The position numbers were made by a program, and so were the translations under genes. A DNA stretch of 64,000 nucleotides, from assembly GCA_008638375.1 (NCBI GenBank), contig CM018051.1:37952177-38016176 (forward strand). The letters run 5' to 3'. Numbering within the stretch: position 1 is the first letter of the stretch; each line of letters opens with the position of its first letter. Positions 31,733 to 44,600 of the stretch are shown one piece after another. The stretch comes from Nyssa sinensis (Eukaryota; Streptophyta; Magnoliopsida; Cornales; Nyssaceae). Below the pieces are notes generated by a model. It ran no database searches and was not told the DNA's origin. It worked only from the letters and a program-made list of their open reading frames with translations.

Positions 31733-33587
31733 ATGGTGTGTTCTAGATATGATATCATTGTGCACTATAGATAAATGGTGAATACAATATCAAATGTAGA
31801 CCCAGATAAATATTCTTATATAGAACTGCTTCAAGATGTAGGTGAATTGTCACTATCTCATGTGTCTGCAGTTGTTGGGTTTGCAATTGACTTGCATTGT
31901 GATATTCCTGGTTCTAATGATAGAATGATTATTTCAAGTGATTTGGATGTTCTAAAAATGTTTGAAATCCATAACAGTAGGGAAATCAATATTTGTGTTA
32001 CCACAATGAGTGCAGTTCCATGTCATACTGTAGATGTTAGTGAGACTGTCACAGTTAGTAGTCAGAGTAGTGAAGATGAAATCAGTATTAGTGACAGTGA
32101 TGATATTTATGGGTTAACATCTGAAGATGAAGCATTTGTGCCTTCAGTTGGTGAGAACCTACGGAAGTCCAAATGTAACACTGCTGCCAGCCCTAGTGTG
32201 AATGTTAAAATACATGGTAGAGATGATTTCTTAGATTTTGATTCTAATGATGATGCTGAATATAATCCTAATTCAGACGATAGCAGTACTGATAAGGGTG
32301 AGGGTGAGGGTGAGGGTAAAGGTAAGGGTGAGGGTAAGGGTAAAAAGGCAAGTCTACAAATAAGGTATTTGAGTATAATTTATATAGGGAGGAATATCAT
32401 GCTAGGGAGGGTGATAAAATTATGTTGAAATTAAGGCAATTATTTGAAAATATGGATAAGTTCAGAGAAGTGCTGAGGAATTATACTATTCAATAGGATT
32501 GTAGTATCATTAGATAGAAAAATGAGAAAGCCAAGGTCACTGCACATTGTGCAGATTCTAGTTGCATGTGGAGAATACATGATTTCCGTTTGTCGGATGG
32601 TGTGACTTATATGATTAAGACATATAAGGGTGAGCATACATGTGTGAGGTTACAATCCAACTCCAATGCAAACTCAAATTGGATTGCCAAAAAATTAGGG
32701 GAAGCTATTAAGACAAATCCCGACATTAAAGTTGATGCAATGCAAACATACCTCCAAAAGACATATGGAATTAAGGCTAGCAGGATGCAATTGTATAGGG
32801 CAAAGAGGAGGGCATTAGATGAAACAGAGGGAAAACATGAGAGTTCCTATACAATGCTGCCTATGTATGCTAGTGAAATTAGGAGAACCAATTCCGACAC
32901 ATTGAGTATCAGAGACCTTCATTGTTAATGAATCCTTTGTTCAAGAGGATATTTATTGCTTTTGAGGCATTGTTTAAGGGGTTCAAAGCTGGTTGTAGGC
33001 CCTTCATAGAGATTGATGGATGTCATTTGAAAGGTCCTTACGGTGGTGTTCTTTTGGCTGCAGTGTCTTTAGATGGAAACAATGGGCTGTTTCCCATTGC
33101 TGTAGGAGTGGTTGAAAGTGAAAATAGGGACAGCTGGGGGTTTTTCCTTCAAAACCTAAATACAGTCATTAGGGCACATTCATGTGAGGTTCTTTGGACC
33201 TTTATGGGTGATCAACAGAAGGTATTGAATTTAAATACTTATAATTGTCCAGTTTATCAATTATTTAACATTGCTTTATGCTTCAGCTTGTTTTTAACAT
33301 TGCTGCATTTTTAATAAAATAGGGTCTTGATTGAGTTATAGTTGAGACATTTCCAAAAGCTACTCACTGTCAGTGTTGTCGACATTTATGTGCTAACATG
33401 AGAAGTTTCCTGGGATGTTGGTAAGAAAATATTTTTGGAGGGCAGCTAGATCATATAATGAGGTTGACTTTAGGGAAACAATGGACCACTTGAGGGAGGT
33501 ATCAGCTGATGCACACACTTGGTTAATAAAAGTACCTGTTACTTCATGGTCAAGGCATGCCTTTGACACTAGATTGAAGAACGGCCA
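31733..33587 (+). pseudogene. MULE transposase, 5' part
   Basis: N-terminal and catalytic part of a MuDR-type transposase. The best start is ATG 31,733, just after a TTTCAG acceptor. TAA at 31,772-31,774 breaks the N-terminal domain ('YSYIELLQDVGELSLSHVSA'). An acidic Ser/Asp region follows, then a GE/GK hexanucleotide repeat (about 32,296-32,346), then a frameshift. The MuDR zinc-binding region 'KNEKAKVTAHCADSSCMWRI' follows two TAGs (32,494 and 32,515). The MULE catalytic domain begins near 33,000 with 'FIEIDGCHLKGPYGGVLLAA'. An intron-like gap (about 33,223-33,322) and further shifts precede 'HTWLIKVPVTSWSRHAFDTR'. The gene is cut at 33,587 by the gypsy insertion. Confidence 0.85.
33583..33587. 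repeat. Target duplication (left) of the double gypsy insertion
   Basis: GGCCA immediately before the first LTR; the same GGCCA follows the last LTR at 53,147-53,151. A 5-bp duplication is standard for Ty3/gypsy integration. The transposase frame runs in register from one copy to the other. Confidence 0.95.
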
Positions 33588-33964
33588 TGTAATACCCCGA
33601 CCCGAACTGGCACGAGTATCGAGACAAGCCGGGTCGGGTAACACTTAATCAGTTATAAAATGACCTATTGATTAAATAAGACCCAACATCGTGATATGTG
33701 CAAGTATGCATGTATGCATGCATACATGCACACGTGTATGGATATATATATATATATGTATATATATAAAAAGTAACAAAGGAGAAAAAATATATATATG
33801 TGAATATATATATATATATGTAATATAAAAATAAAAAGGCTACCTAACCTAGACTAGTAGGAGCATGGTGGAAATCAGAAAATCAGGGGTAGAGGCATGG
33901 CTAAGCATGCTTGGTTGAGTGAGAAAGAAGCAAGGGACCATTCCCAAGTGTACCTCACATGTAT

Positions 33965-33975
33965 AGATATATATA
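33965..33975 (+). promoter_or_regulatory. Putative TATA box of the gypsy LTR
   Basis: 'agatatatatac' followed by a (CT)n tract at 33,991-34,006, a usual plant core-promoter layout. Same position in LTR 2 (about 42,043) and LTR 3 (about 50,115). Other TA runs lie upstream (33,740-33,820), so the assignment is tentative. Confidence 0.45.
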
Positions 33976-34755
33976 CACATATACAAACATCTCTCTCTCT
34001 CTCTCTACATTCTGGAAGAGTGAAGGAGAAATGAGGAGCTTCTGAGGAGGAGAAGAAAGGATCAGAAGTGAAGAGGAGAGGCAATCAACACCAAGAAACC
34101 AGAAATTTAGGTAAGGGTTCTCACTTCTGTTTCGTAAATTTAAAGCATGATTTGTTTAATTCTGAGCTTAGGGTCTTAGAGGACATAGCATGAGGTTTCC
34201 AAGGCCACAAAAATCAAAGCAAATGGTTAAGAGAGGAGGGAGAAACCCTCAGTTGCAGGTCACGGCCTAAAGACTTGAAACTATCATTTCATGTGTATTC
34301 TTTCATTTAAATGATCTGAAAATGTTCTATATGATCTATAATGAAGGTTTGAGAAAATTTGGAGTGAAACCAGAAGAAGAAAATGCATGAAAATCAAAAA
34401 AATGGGTTCGGCCGGAAAATAGGGCATGGTGGCCGGAAAACCGGAAATGGGTCTTGGAAAACAGCCACAACCGAGGTCCCAAGCTAGTTTAAATTAGTTA
34501 TTAAAACATTAGAAGTCGTTTGGGTTAAAAATCTTGAAGTTTCAACGTGAAAATGGGGCAAAAATAACGGCTGGCCGTTTTTCCGGCGACCGGCGACCGG
34601 CTGGATGGTCGGAAGGGATGACCGGAAAAACGGGGGGCATGTCGGGTCAAGACGGGACCGGATCCGGGTCTGGGGCGGGTCGGGACCCGACCGGATCCAA
34701 CGGGGCAATGAAACTACGCCGTTTCATTAAAGAAATTTAAAAATATTAAATTAGG

Positions 34756-34778
34756 GCTGACGTCATCATGACGTCAGC
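34756..34778. promoter_or_regulatory. Twin TGACGTCA palindrome in LTR 1
   Basis: Perfect inverted repeat: GCTGACGTCA, three bases, TGACGTCAGC. Each arm holds a complete TGACGTCA, the high-affinity site of bZIP factors (TGA/CREB class). Also present unchanged at 42,833-42,855 and 50,904-50,926. Confidence 0.6.
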
Positions 34779-35084
34779 ATGACCCATTAAGCCGGTTCTC
34801 TGGAGAGGACTGAACCGGTTGGTTCAGTGCATAACCGGTCCGGTCTAGGGTTTTGTTAAGTGAACCCTTTGGTCCAATGATTTAATTAAAAATAAATAAA
34901 CCAAAACTTATGATAATTGTGGTTTGACCCCAACTGTTCACCATATTCCAAATCTGACCCAGACTTTGGAGAATTATTTCAAAAACACCCCTGGAAAAAT
35001 AATAAAATAATAAAATAAATTATTTAAATAATTTATTAAATAGGTAAAATTACCATTTTACCCCTGAGTCACAAATAAGTCAAA

Positions 35085-35460
35085 TGAAGTCCGAACGGGG
35101 CGAATGAATAGTCAAAACTTATTATCTCGGACCTTCCGGACTCAATAGTGAGGTCCATTTCACGAGACGAGACCCCGGGATATAAGACATAAATACTAGA
35201 ATGACCGAAATACCCCGGTGTCCAAATTAGACAAGTCATATATGAATTCCTACTATCTTGGACCTACTGAGTCCAATGGTGAGGTCTACAACGTGAGATG
35301 AGGCCCCGAAAAATAAAGGCCCGTAAAATGACGAAAATACCCCTGTGTCCAAATAAGTTAAGTCATATAAGTATTTTAACTATCTCGGACCCACTGAATT
35401 CAACGGTGAGGTTGAAATTATGAAAAGAGGTCCCGGGGAGAAAGTGACCGTAACATGCCA
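35085..35460 (+). repeat. Three degenerate ~130-bp repeats inside the LTR
   Basis: Units keyed on 'tatct(c/t)ggac' at about 35,123, 35,253 and 35,381, each followed by 'actgaattcaa(c)ggtgaggt'-like sequence, a 'gagacgaggcccc' block and 'aaaatacccctgtgtccaaat'. Present in all three LTRs. Confidence 0.7.
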
Positions 35461-37003
35461 AAGGACAGTTTTGCCCTTTTCAATTCAGGAATCCGATTTA
35501 AGATCCGTAAAAACCTAAACTTATTTTATTTAACATTCCGGATACAATGACGACATCTAGATTCGTAATCGAGATACCGATAGCCAAGATTAACAAATTT
35601 GAATATCGAGTATGGTCCGATTTCAGTTATAGACTGAGTTATTTTCAATTGACAGGCACGTCAAAAGAAAAGGGGAAGGAGACTTTGATTAGTTGAACTA
35701 CTGAGAGTCATTTTGAGGTAAGTAATTCTGACGCTTTAATATGGGTTATTCCCAGCCAGTCACGTTATTGTTCATATGCTGCCAATTTGTACTCCGTTAC
35801 TACCTGATGCACTTGATTTGAGTCAATCGACTTGTAGATATCAGTTTACCTGATTTTGGATTTGATTTGCTTGCTCACATCACTTTGAGATTGATCATTG
35901 ATATTTGAATATTATTACACTATCGTACCATGACCTAGTCTTGAGATACATTCTACTGATTCCATACACTTCGTGTTTTGTTGTTTGTGATATCAAATGT
36001 TGGTACGATTGTACATCTTGTATGGGATTTTGTCGGTCATGATATTTGGTGTGTACTCGGGGTTGTGCTCAGTCACAATGACCCATCCATTCACAGATTG
36101 CGTGGGGGAAAAGATCCCCTTAGGGTCTGTTGTGTCCTACGGGACCTATATCGAAAAGAGCTCTAACGCTTTTCAGAGAGCCCGAGGAACCGTGGCAGAT
36201 CTGAGCAGTGCGTTTTAGTGGGGTATGCCGGGCCCCGGGTAATTCACGTATATCTGGGTTATTTGAACTCGATGTTGACTTATTATTGTTTCCATAGTAT
36301 GATCATATTTTTATACCCTGTGAAATGATCATATTGTTGCAAGCATGGTATATCTTTGATTGGCTAACGTATTGTTGTGGCAGCAATCCATCACGATAGG
36401 CCAGATCCCAATTTCATTTGGTTTTGTTATTGACTCTTGTGTTATATTGTGGGATATGCCTTTTGGACCCTCGGGTCGATACCTTGCACATTTTTGGTGA
36501 CTGGCTACGCCTTCATTATTGCTCATATTGGCTATCTGTTATTCTTTGTTCTATCATTTCAATGGACAAACCCGAACCCACATTAAAGCCAGGAAATTAC
36601 TTATTGGGCTATTAGCTCACCCCTTCTCCCTTAAATTTTTCAGGACAACAAGAATTTGGGGAACCCTCAGGCGCTCCAGGGATTTAGACGCTGCTAGTTA
36701 CTGGTAGCTGTTTTGGCGAGTTTTATATTAAGTTGAATATTGTCAGGTCTTAATACTCCCATGTCACCACGGTCCTGTTTGTTGGTTTGTTTTTGAAGGA
36801 TCTGTATTTAACACTTATAATTTTTGGACATGCATCAAATGGTGAACTAACTGTGCTACCAGATATTTTAATAATTAAGAAATGCTTTTGTTAAAACTTT
36901 ACCCAGCATTTTAGATCCTTTTGGACGGGGAACGGCCCACGGGCCGCAGACCCGGGTCACGGATCCCTAATCCGCATAGGGTGGGTTTTGGGTCGTGACA
37001 GAG

Positions 37004-37015
37004 TGGTATCAGAGC
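37004..37015 (+). promoter_or_regulatory. Primer-binding site, first internal region
   Basis: TGGTATCAGAGC three bases after LTR 1, complementary to the 3' end of plant initiator methionine tRNA. Confidence 0.9.
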
Positions 37016-37129
37016 ATATGGTTCTAGTGGTCCATGGGAGATTAAGATTGAAGTATTACAACTCGCTAAAGTCTGAGGGTCATAAGTCTAGGGGTCAATT
37101 AATTACCCAAGTTTTGTGGACTGTCCTTT

Positions 37130-40100
37130 TTGCAGTGTATGGTGCAAACTCGTAGTAGGGCAATGGAGTCTGATCGAGAGCGCATGGATCGTATGGAGGA
37201 GATCCTGAATCGGGTGGTGGAGATGATGCCCCAAATGCAGGCCCAGGCAAATGGGCCAATGCCACCGAATAATCCTCCAGCCCCAGAGGACAGACCTAGA
37301 CGTGAGGAGGACCCCACTTACTCTTATAAACGGTTTCAGAATATGAAACCGCCTGCGTTCGATGGAAAAGGGGGACACTCAGCAGCCGAAGAATGGATGC
37401 TTGGAATGGATAAGGTTTTCAAAATTATGACATGTACAGACACTCAAAAAGTGGGCTATGCCACTTATATGCTGACGGGGGCAGCACACATGTGGTGGCT
37501 TTTACAGGAAGCCCGGGAACCTAATATGGCTTGGCCACGATTTGTGGAGATTTTCAATCAGAAGTATTTCCCTCGGGAAATTCAGAATCAAAAGGCCGCT
37601 GAGTTTATCACCCTTCAGCAGGGAGGCATGTCTGTTGAGGAATACTGAGACCAAGTTTACCGAGCTGGCCAGATTTGCCCCAAATGTTATCAATACGGAA
37701 GAAAGAAAGGTCCGCAAGTTTGAAAGCGGCCTCAGATGGGCCATTAAAGATAGGATTCGGCCTCACCGACTCAGTACCTACGATGAGGTAGTGGAAACTG
37801 CCATGATCATAGAACAGAGCGGGGAGGAGTTTGCAAAAAGACGGAAGAATCAGAGACCTGGGAACCACAAGAGTAAGGGGCAGGGATCTTCATTTTCTGG
37901 TGCTGGCACGGGATCACGTAATTTTAGTACGGGTTCTGGTCAGAAGAAGGCCAAGTCACAGGACGGGGGCGCGTCTAAATGTCCCACCTGCCAGGGATTT
38001 CATAAAGGACCATGCTATCGTGACACCAAGGCCTGCTTCAATTGTGGACAAGTCGGGCACTTTAAGAAGGACTGTCCCAAGAACAACAAGTCAGTGGTCA
38101 ATACTGCATCAGTTGCATCGGCTTCTGTGACGAAACCCCAGCAGAAGAGTGGAGGACCCAGGATTGAGCAGCAGCGACCGGGGAGGGTCTTCGCTATTAC
38201 ACCAGGGGATGTGCAGGCCACTACCTCGGTAGTTGCAGGTACCATTACAATTTGTTCTCAGCCTGCACATGTCTTATTTGATACTGGGTCCACACACTCG
38301 TTTATATCACCGACATTTTCTAATAGAATAAACATGGGAGCCAAACCCTTAGGTTTTGTGTTGACTGTCACTGTACCATCGGGGGAGTCATTATTTGGAG
38401 ATACTATCTATAGATCTTGCGGGGTTGAGATTATGGGTATTCAGTTCATGGCGGACCTGATACCCTTAGAAATCTGTGGATTTGATGTGATTCTAGGCAT
38501 GGATTGGTTAACTGCGAATCATGCCACAATTGATTGTGAAGCTAAGAAGGTTCAAATACAGGGCCCAGGGCAACAGAAGGTTATCTTTGAGGGGACGGGA
38601 GTAGTCACCCCGCCATATTTTGTCTCTGCCATTCAGGCCAGACGCTTGCTCCGAAAGGGGTGTCATGGGTTTTTGTGTAGCATCATGGATGCCCACTCAC
38701 AAGAGCCTATTCTGGATCAGATCCCAGTTGCCCGGGAGTTCCCTGATGTATTTCTTGATGACCTTCCTGGCATGCCCATAGACCGAGAGATCGAGTTCTG
38801 TATTGATGTGATTCCCGGTACGACACCAGTGTCTAAAACCCCATATAGAATGGCGCCGACTGAGCTGAAGGAATTAAAGCTACAACTGCAAGAATTGCTA
38901 GACAAAGGATTCATACAGCCTAGCTCGTCGCCATGGGGTGCCCCAGTGTTGTTTGTCAAAAAGAAAGATGGGACCATGCGGTTGTGTGTTGATTATCGCG
39001 AACTTAACAAGGTCACCATCAAGAACAAGTACCCACTACCGAGAATAGATGACTTGTTCGATCAGCTGAAGGGAGCACAAATGTTTTCTAAAATAGACTT
39101 GAGATCGGGATACCACCAGCTCAAGGTCAGGCCAGAGGATGTGCAGAAGACGGCATTTAGGACCCGATACGGACACTACGAGTTCCTTAGTAATGCCATT
39201 TGGGGTGACAAATGCCCCAGCCGCATTCATGGACTTAATGAACAGGGTCTTCAAGCCGTATTTGGATGACTTCGTGATAGTATTTATTGACGACATCTTA
39301 ATCTACTCTAAGAGTCCAGAAGATCACGAAGTGCATCTAAGAAAAGTTCTGCAGAAGCTGAGGGAGCAGAAACTGTACGCAAAGTTGAAGAAGTGTGAAT
39401 TCTGGCTTCCCAGCATATCATTTTTAGGCCACGTGGTTTCTAAGGATGGCGTTTCAGTGGATTCACAAAAGATAGAAGCCATCGTGAATTGGTCCAGACC
39501 GACCAGCGTCACTGAAGTCCGGAGCTTTATGGGTTTAGCTGGGTATTATAGGCGCTTTGTCCAGGATTTTTCCAAAATAGCCGCGCCGATCACACAGTTG
39601 ACTCGTAAGAATACCCCATTTGTATGGACTGAGGAGCGAGAGAAGAGCTTTCAGGAGCTGAAGGACCGTCTGGTATCAGCCCCTATTCTGACAGTGCCAG
39701 ATGGGATCGAAGGCTTCGTGATTTATAGTGACGCCTCACACAAAGGCTTGGGGTGTGTGCTGATGCAAAGGGGCCGGGTAGTAGCCTATGCATCGAGACA
39801 GTTGAGACCTCATGAAAAGAACTACCCGACTCATGATCTGGAGCTAGCAGCTGTAGTGTTTGCATTGAAAATTTGGAGGCATTATCTTTATGGGGCGACC
39901 TGTGAGATCTTCACAGACCATAAGAGCCTCAAGTACCTTTTCACACAGAAGGAGCTCAACATGCGGCAACGCCGATGGTTAGAGCTGATTAAAGATTATG
40001 AGCTTAGCATCCAGTATCACCCCGGAAAAGCCAATGTAGTAGCTGATGCTCTCAGCCGTAAGTCTTCAGGGAGCCTTGCTTGTTTGTTGACTACACAGCG

Positions 40101-41619
40101 AGAGATACAGAGGGATCTAGAGGAAATGGGAATTGAGGTGGTTCTGCCCAGTACTGGAGCAGTACTCGCTAATGTCACTGTCAGATTGACAATTGTGGAC
40201 AAGATTAGAGGGCAACAGAAGCACGACGAGAAACTGGTCAAGCTCCGTGAAGAAACTGAGTCAGGGAAGACCTCAGAATTTGTGGTGCGCGATGGAATGC
40301 TGTATTATAGAGATCGAATTTGTGTGCCAGACACGCCCGAGATCAGAAAAGAGATTCTGGATGAGGCACACAATTCGAGATTTGCTGTACACCCAGGAAG
40401 CACTAAAATGTACCACGACGTCAAGACGACCTACTGGTGGCCAGGGATGAAGAAGGACATAGCTGAGTTTATAGCACGATGTATTAAATGCCAGCAGATT
40501 AAAGTCGAACACCAAAGGCCGAGTGGACCATTACAGCCGCTCCCAATACCCGAGTGGAAATGGGAGCATATTACTATGGACTTTGTCTCCGGGTTGCCTA
40601 AGACGCCTCGAGGGAGTGACTCGATATGGGTGATTGTTGATAGATTGACAAAATCGGCTCACTTCCTAGCAACTAAGACAACCCAGTCATTAGAGCGATT
40701 GGCAGCGCTCTACATCCAGGAGATTGTTCGACTGCATGGAGTCCCAGTATCTATTGTGTCTGACCGAGATCCGAGGTTCGTGTCCAAATTCTGGAGAGGC
40801 TTACAGGAAGCAATGGGCACGGAGCTCAGCCTCAGCACAGCCTACCATCCCGAGACTGATGGGCAGTCTGAGAGAACCATTCAAACACTGGAGGACTTAT
40901 TGAGATTTTGTGTTTTGGATTTCAAAGGGAGCTGGGAGGATTCACTTCCACTGGTAGAGTTCGCCTATAATAACAGCTACCAGTCTAGCATTGGGATGGC
41001 TCCATATGAGGCACTATATGGTAGGAAGTGCCGGTCTCCACTGTGCTGGACTGAAATAGGCGAGAGGAAGTTATATGGCCCTGAGATGGTAGAGCAGACT
41101 TCAGAAAAGATCCGAATAATCAAGCAGCGACTGCTAGCAACCCAAAGTCGTCAAAAGAGCTATGCCGACGTCCGGAGGCGTGAGCTAGAATTTGAAAAGG
41201 GCGACCTTGTGTTTCTAAAAGTGTCACCCATGAAGGGCGTGGTAAGATTTGGGAAGAAAGGGAAACTAGGACCCCGCTACATTGGACCCTTTGAGGTTAT
41301 AAAACGGGTCGGACCGGTAGCATACCGACTTGCGTTGCCAGCGGAATTAGCACATGTGCACAATGTTTTCCACGTATCCATGTTGAGGAAGTGCTTACAT
41401 GATCCCAGTCAAGTAATTGAGCATGAACCGCTAGACGTTCAGAAGGATCTAACTTATATTGAACACCCAGTGCAGATCCTAGATCGTCGAGACCAAGTTC
41501 TGAGGAACAAGTCTATTCCCTTGGTGAAGGTACTCTGGAAAAATCACCAAATTGAAGAAGCTACTTGGGAAAGAGAGGATGCCATGAAAACTAAGTACCC
41601 CCAGTTATTTCAGTCTTAG
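37130..41619 (+). pseudogene. Gypsy gag-pol, first copy (two frameshifts)
   Basis: Polyprotein gene. Order: gag core ('AFDGKGGHSAAEEWMLGMDK', about 37,350-37,410), CCHC knuckle C-x2-C-x4-H-x4-C (about 38,033-38,075), protease [13 protein letters not shown] (about 38,270), RT with '[15 protein letters not shown]' and FIDDILIYS (about 39,283-39,310), RNase H '[17 protein letters not shown]', integrase HHCC zinc finger, DDE core ('TMDFVSGLP', 'VSDRDPRF', '[14 protein letters not shown]'), GPY/F '[15 protein letters not shown]', and a chromodomain-like C-terminus ending at 41,619. Compared with the second copy, it has an extra T at 37,646, giving TGA in gag, and an extra C near 39,186 in RT. All domains and visible catalytic residues are otherwise intact. 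Confidence 0.9.
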
Positions 41620-41651
41620 CATGAGCTAAGTTTGGGGACAAACTTTTTTTT

Positions 41652-41663
41652 AGGAGGTAAGGA
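41652..41663 (+). promoter_or_regulatory. Polypurine tract, first internal region
   Basis: AGGAGGTAAGGA directly before LTR 2, after a T-rich run; the usual plus-strand primer position. One T interrupts the purines. Confidence 0.7.
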
Positions 41664-44600
41664 TGTAATACCCCGACCCGAACTGGCACGAGTATCGAGA
41701 CAAGCCGGGTCGGGTAACACTTTATCAGTTATAAAATGACCTATTGATTAAATAAGACCCAACATCGTAATATGTGCAAGTATGCATGCATGCATGCATA
41801 CATGCACACATGTATGGATATATATATATATGTATATATATAAAAAGTAACAAAGGAGAAAAAATATATATATGTGAATATATATATATATATATATGTA
41901 ATATAAAAATAAAAAGGCTACCTAACCTAGACTAGTAGGAGCATGGTGGAAATCAGAAAATCAGGAGTAGAGGCATGGCTAAGCATGCTTGGTTGAGTGA
42001 GAAAGAAGCAAGGGACCATTCCCAAGTGTACCTCACATGTATAGATATATATACACATATACAAACATCTCTCTCTCTCTCTCTACATTCTGGAAGAGTG
42101 AAGGAGAAATGAGGAGCTTCTGAGGAGGAGAAGAAAGGATCAGAAGTGAAGAGGAGAGGCAATCAACACCAAGAAACCAGAAATTTAGGTAAGGGTTCTC
42201 ACTTCTGTTTCGTAAATTTAAAGCATGATTTGTTTAATTCTGAGCTTAGGGTCTTAGAGGACATAGCATGAGGTTTCCAAGGCCACAAAAATCAAAGCAA
42301 ATGGTTAAGAGAGGAGGGAGAAACCCTCAGTTGCAGGTCACGGCCTAAAGACTTGAAACTATCATTTCATGTGTATTCTTTCATTTAAATGATCTGAAAA
42401 TGTTCTATATGATCTATAATGAAGGTTTGAGAAAATTTGGAGTGAAACCAGAAGAAGAAAATGCATGAAAATCAAAAAAATGGGTTCGGCCGGAAAATGG
42501 GCATGGTGGCCGGAAAACCGGAAATGGGTCTTGGAAAACAGCCACAACCGAGGTCCCAAGCTAGTTTAAATTAGTTATTAAAACATTAGAAGTCGTTTGG
42601 GTTAAAAATCTTGAAGTTTCAACGTGAAAATGGGGCAAAAATAACGGCTGGCCGTTTTTCCGGCGACCGGCGACCGGCTGGATGGTCGGAAGGGATGACC
42701 GGAAAAACGGGGGGCATGTCGGGTCAAGACGGGACCGGATCCGGGTCTGGGGCGGGTCGGGACCCGACCGGATCCAACGGGGCAATGAAACTACGCCGTT
42801 TCATTAAAGAAATTTAAAAATATTAAATTAGGGCTGACGTCATCATGACGTCAGCATGACCCATTAAGCCGGTTCTCTGGAGAGGACTGAACCGGTTGGT
42901 TCAGTGCATAACCGGTCCGGTCTAGGGTTTTGTTAAGTGAACCCTTTGGTCCAATGTTTTAATTAAAAATAAATAAACCAAAACTTATGATAATTGTGGT
43001 TTGACCCCAACTGTTCACCATATTCCAAATCTGACCCAGACTTTGGAGAATTATTTCAAAAACACCCCTGGAAAAATAATAAAATAATAAAATAAATTAT
43101 TTAAATAATTTATTAAATAGGTAAAATTACCATTTTACCCCTGAGTCACAAATAAGTCAAATGAAGTCCGAACGGGGCGAATGAATAGTCAAAACTTATT
43201 ATCTCGGACCTTCCGGACTCAATAGTGAGGTCCATTTCACGAGACGAGACCCCGGGATATAAGACATAAATACTAGAATGACCGAAATACCCCGGTGTCC
43301 AAATTAGACAAGTCATATATGAATTCCTACTATCTTGGACCTACTGAGTCCAATGGTGAGGTCTACAACGTGAGATGAGGCCCCGAAAAATAAAGGCCCG
43401 TAAAATGACGAAAATACCCCTGTGTCCAAATAAGTTAAGTCATATAAGTATTTTAACTATCTCGGACCCACTGAATTCAACGGTGAGGTTGAAATTATGA
43501 AAAGAGGTCCCGGGGAGAAAGTGACCGTAACATGCCAAAGGACAGTTTTGCCCTTTTCAATTCAGGAATCCGATTTAAGATCCGTAAAAGCCTAAACTTA
43601 TTTTATTTAACATTCCGGATACAATGACGACATCTAGATTCGTAATCGAGATACCGATAGCCAAGATTAACAAATTTGAATATCGAGTATGGTCCGATTT
43701 CAGTTATAGACTGAGTTATTTTCAATTGACAGGCACGTCAAAAGAAAAGGGGAAGGAGACTTTGATTAGTTGAACTACTGAGAGTCATTTTGAGGTAAGT
43801 AATTCTGACGCTTTAATATGGGTTATTCCCAGCCAGTCACGTTATTGTTCATATGCTGCCAATTTGTACTCCGTTACTACCTGATGCATTTGATTGAGCC
43901 AATCGACTTGTAGATATCAGTTTACCTGATTTTGGATTTGATTTGCTTGCTCACCTCACGTTGAGATTGATCATTGATATTTGAATATTATTACACTATC
44001 ATACCATGACCTAGTCTTGAGATACATTCTACTGATTCCATACACTTCGTGTTTTGTTGTTTGTGATATCAAATGTTGGTACGATTGTACATCTTGTATG
44101 GGATTTTGTCAGTCATGATATTTGGTGTGTACTCGGGGTTGTGCTCAGTCACAATGACCCATCCATTCACAGATTACGTGGGGGAAAAGATCCCCTTAGG
44201 GTCTGTTGTGTCCTACGGGACCTATATTGAAAAGAGCTCTAACGCTTTTCAGAGAGCCCGAGGAACTGTGGCGGATCTGAGCATGCGTTTTAGTGGGGTA
44301 TGCCGGGCCCCGAGTAATTCACGTATATCTGGGTTATTTGAACTCGATGTTGACTTATTATTGTTTCCATAGTATGATCATATTTTTATACCCTGTGAAA
44401 TGATCATATTGTTGCAAGCATGGTATATCTTTGATTGGCTAACGTATTGTTGTGGCAGCAATCCATCACGATAGGCCAGATCCCAATTTCATTTGGTTTT
44501 GTTATTGACTCTTGTGTTATATTGTGGGATATGCCTTTTGGACCCTCGGGTCGATACCTTGCACATTTTTGGTGACTGGCTACGCCTTCATTATTGCTCA

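Larger units (their letters stand above)
33588..37000 (+). repeat. Gypsy LTR 1 (3413 bp)
   Basis: Starts TGTAATACCCCGACCCG and ends GGGTCGTGACA. Contains a TATA-rich region near 33,965-33,975 followed by (CT)n, three degenerate ~130-bp repeats (35,085-35,460), a twin TGACGTCA palindrome (34,756-34,778) and consensus splice sites (donors 34,111 and 35,718; acceptors ending 35,655 and 36,643). Few differences from LTR 3. Confidence 0.95.

Noticed and set aside
34534..34740. Small Gly/Arg-rich open frame repeated in all three LTRs (and its antisense)
   Set aside because: It lies in a GC-rich simple motif region (ccggcgaccggcgaccgg). Identical presence in the LTRs reflects recent copying, not selection.
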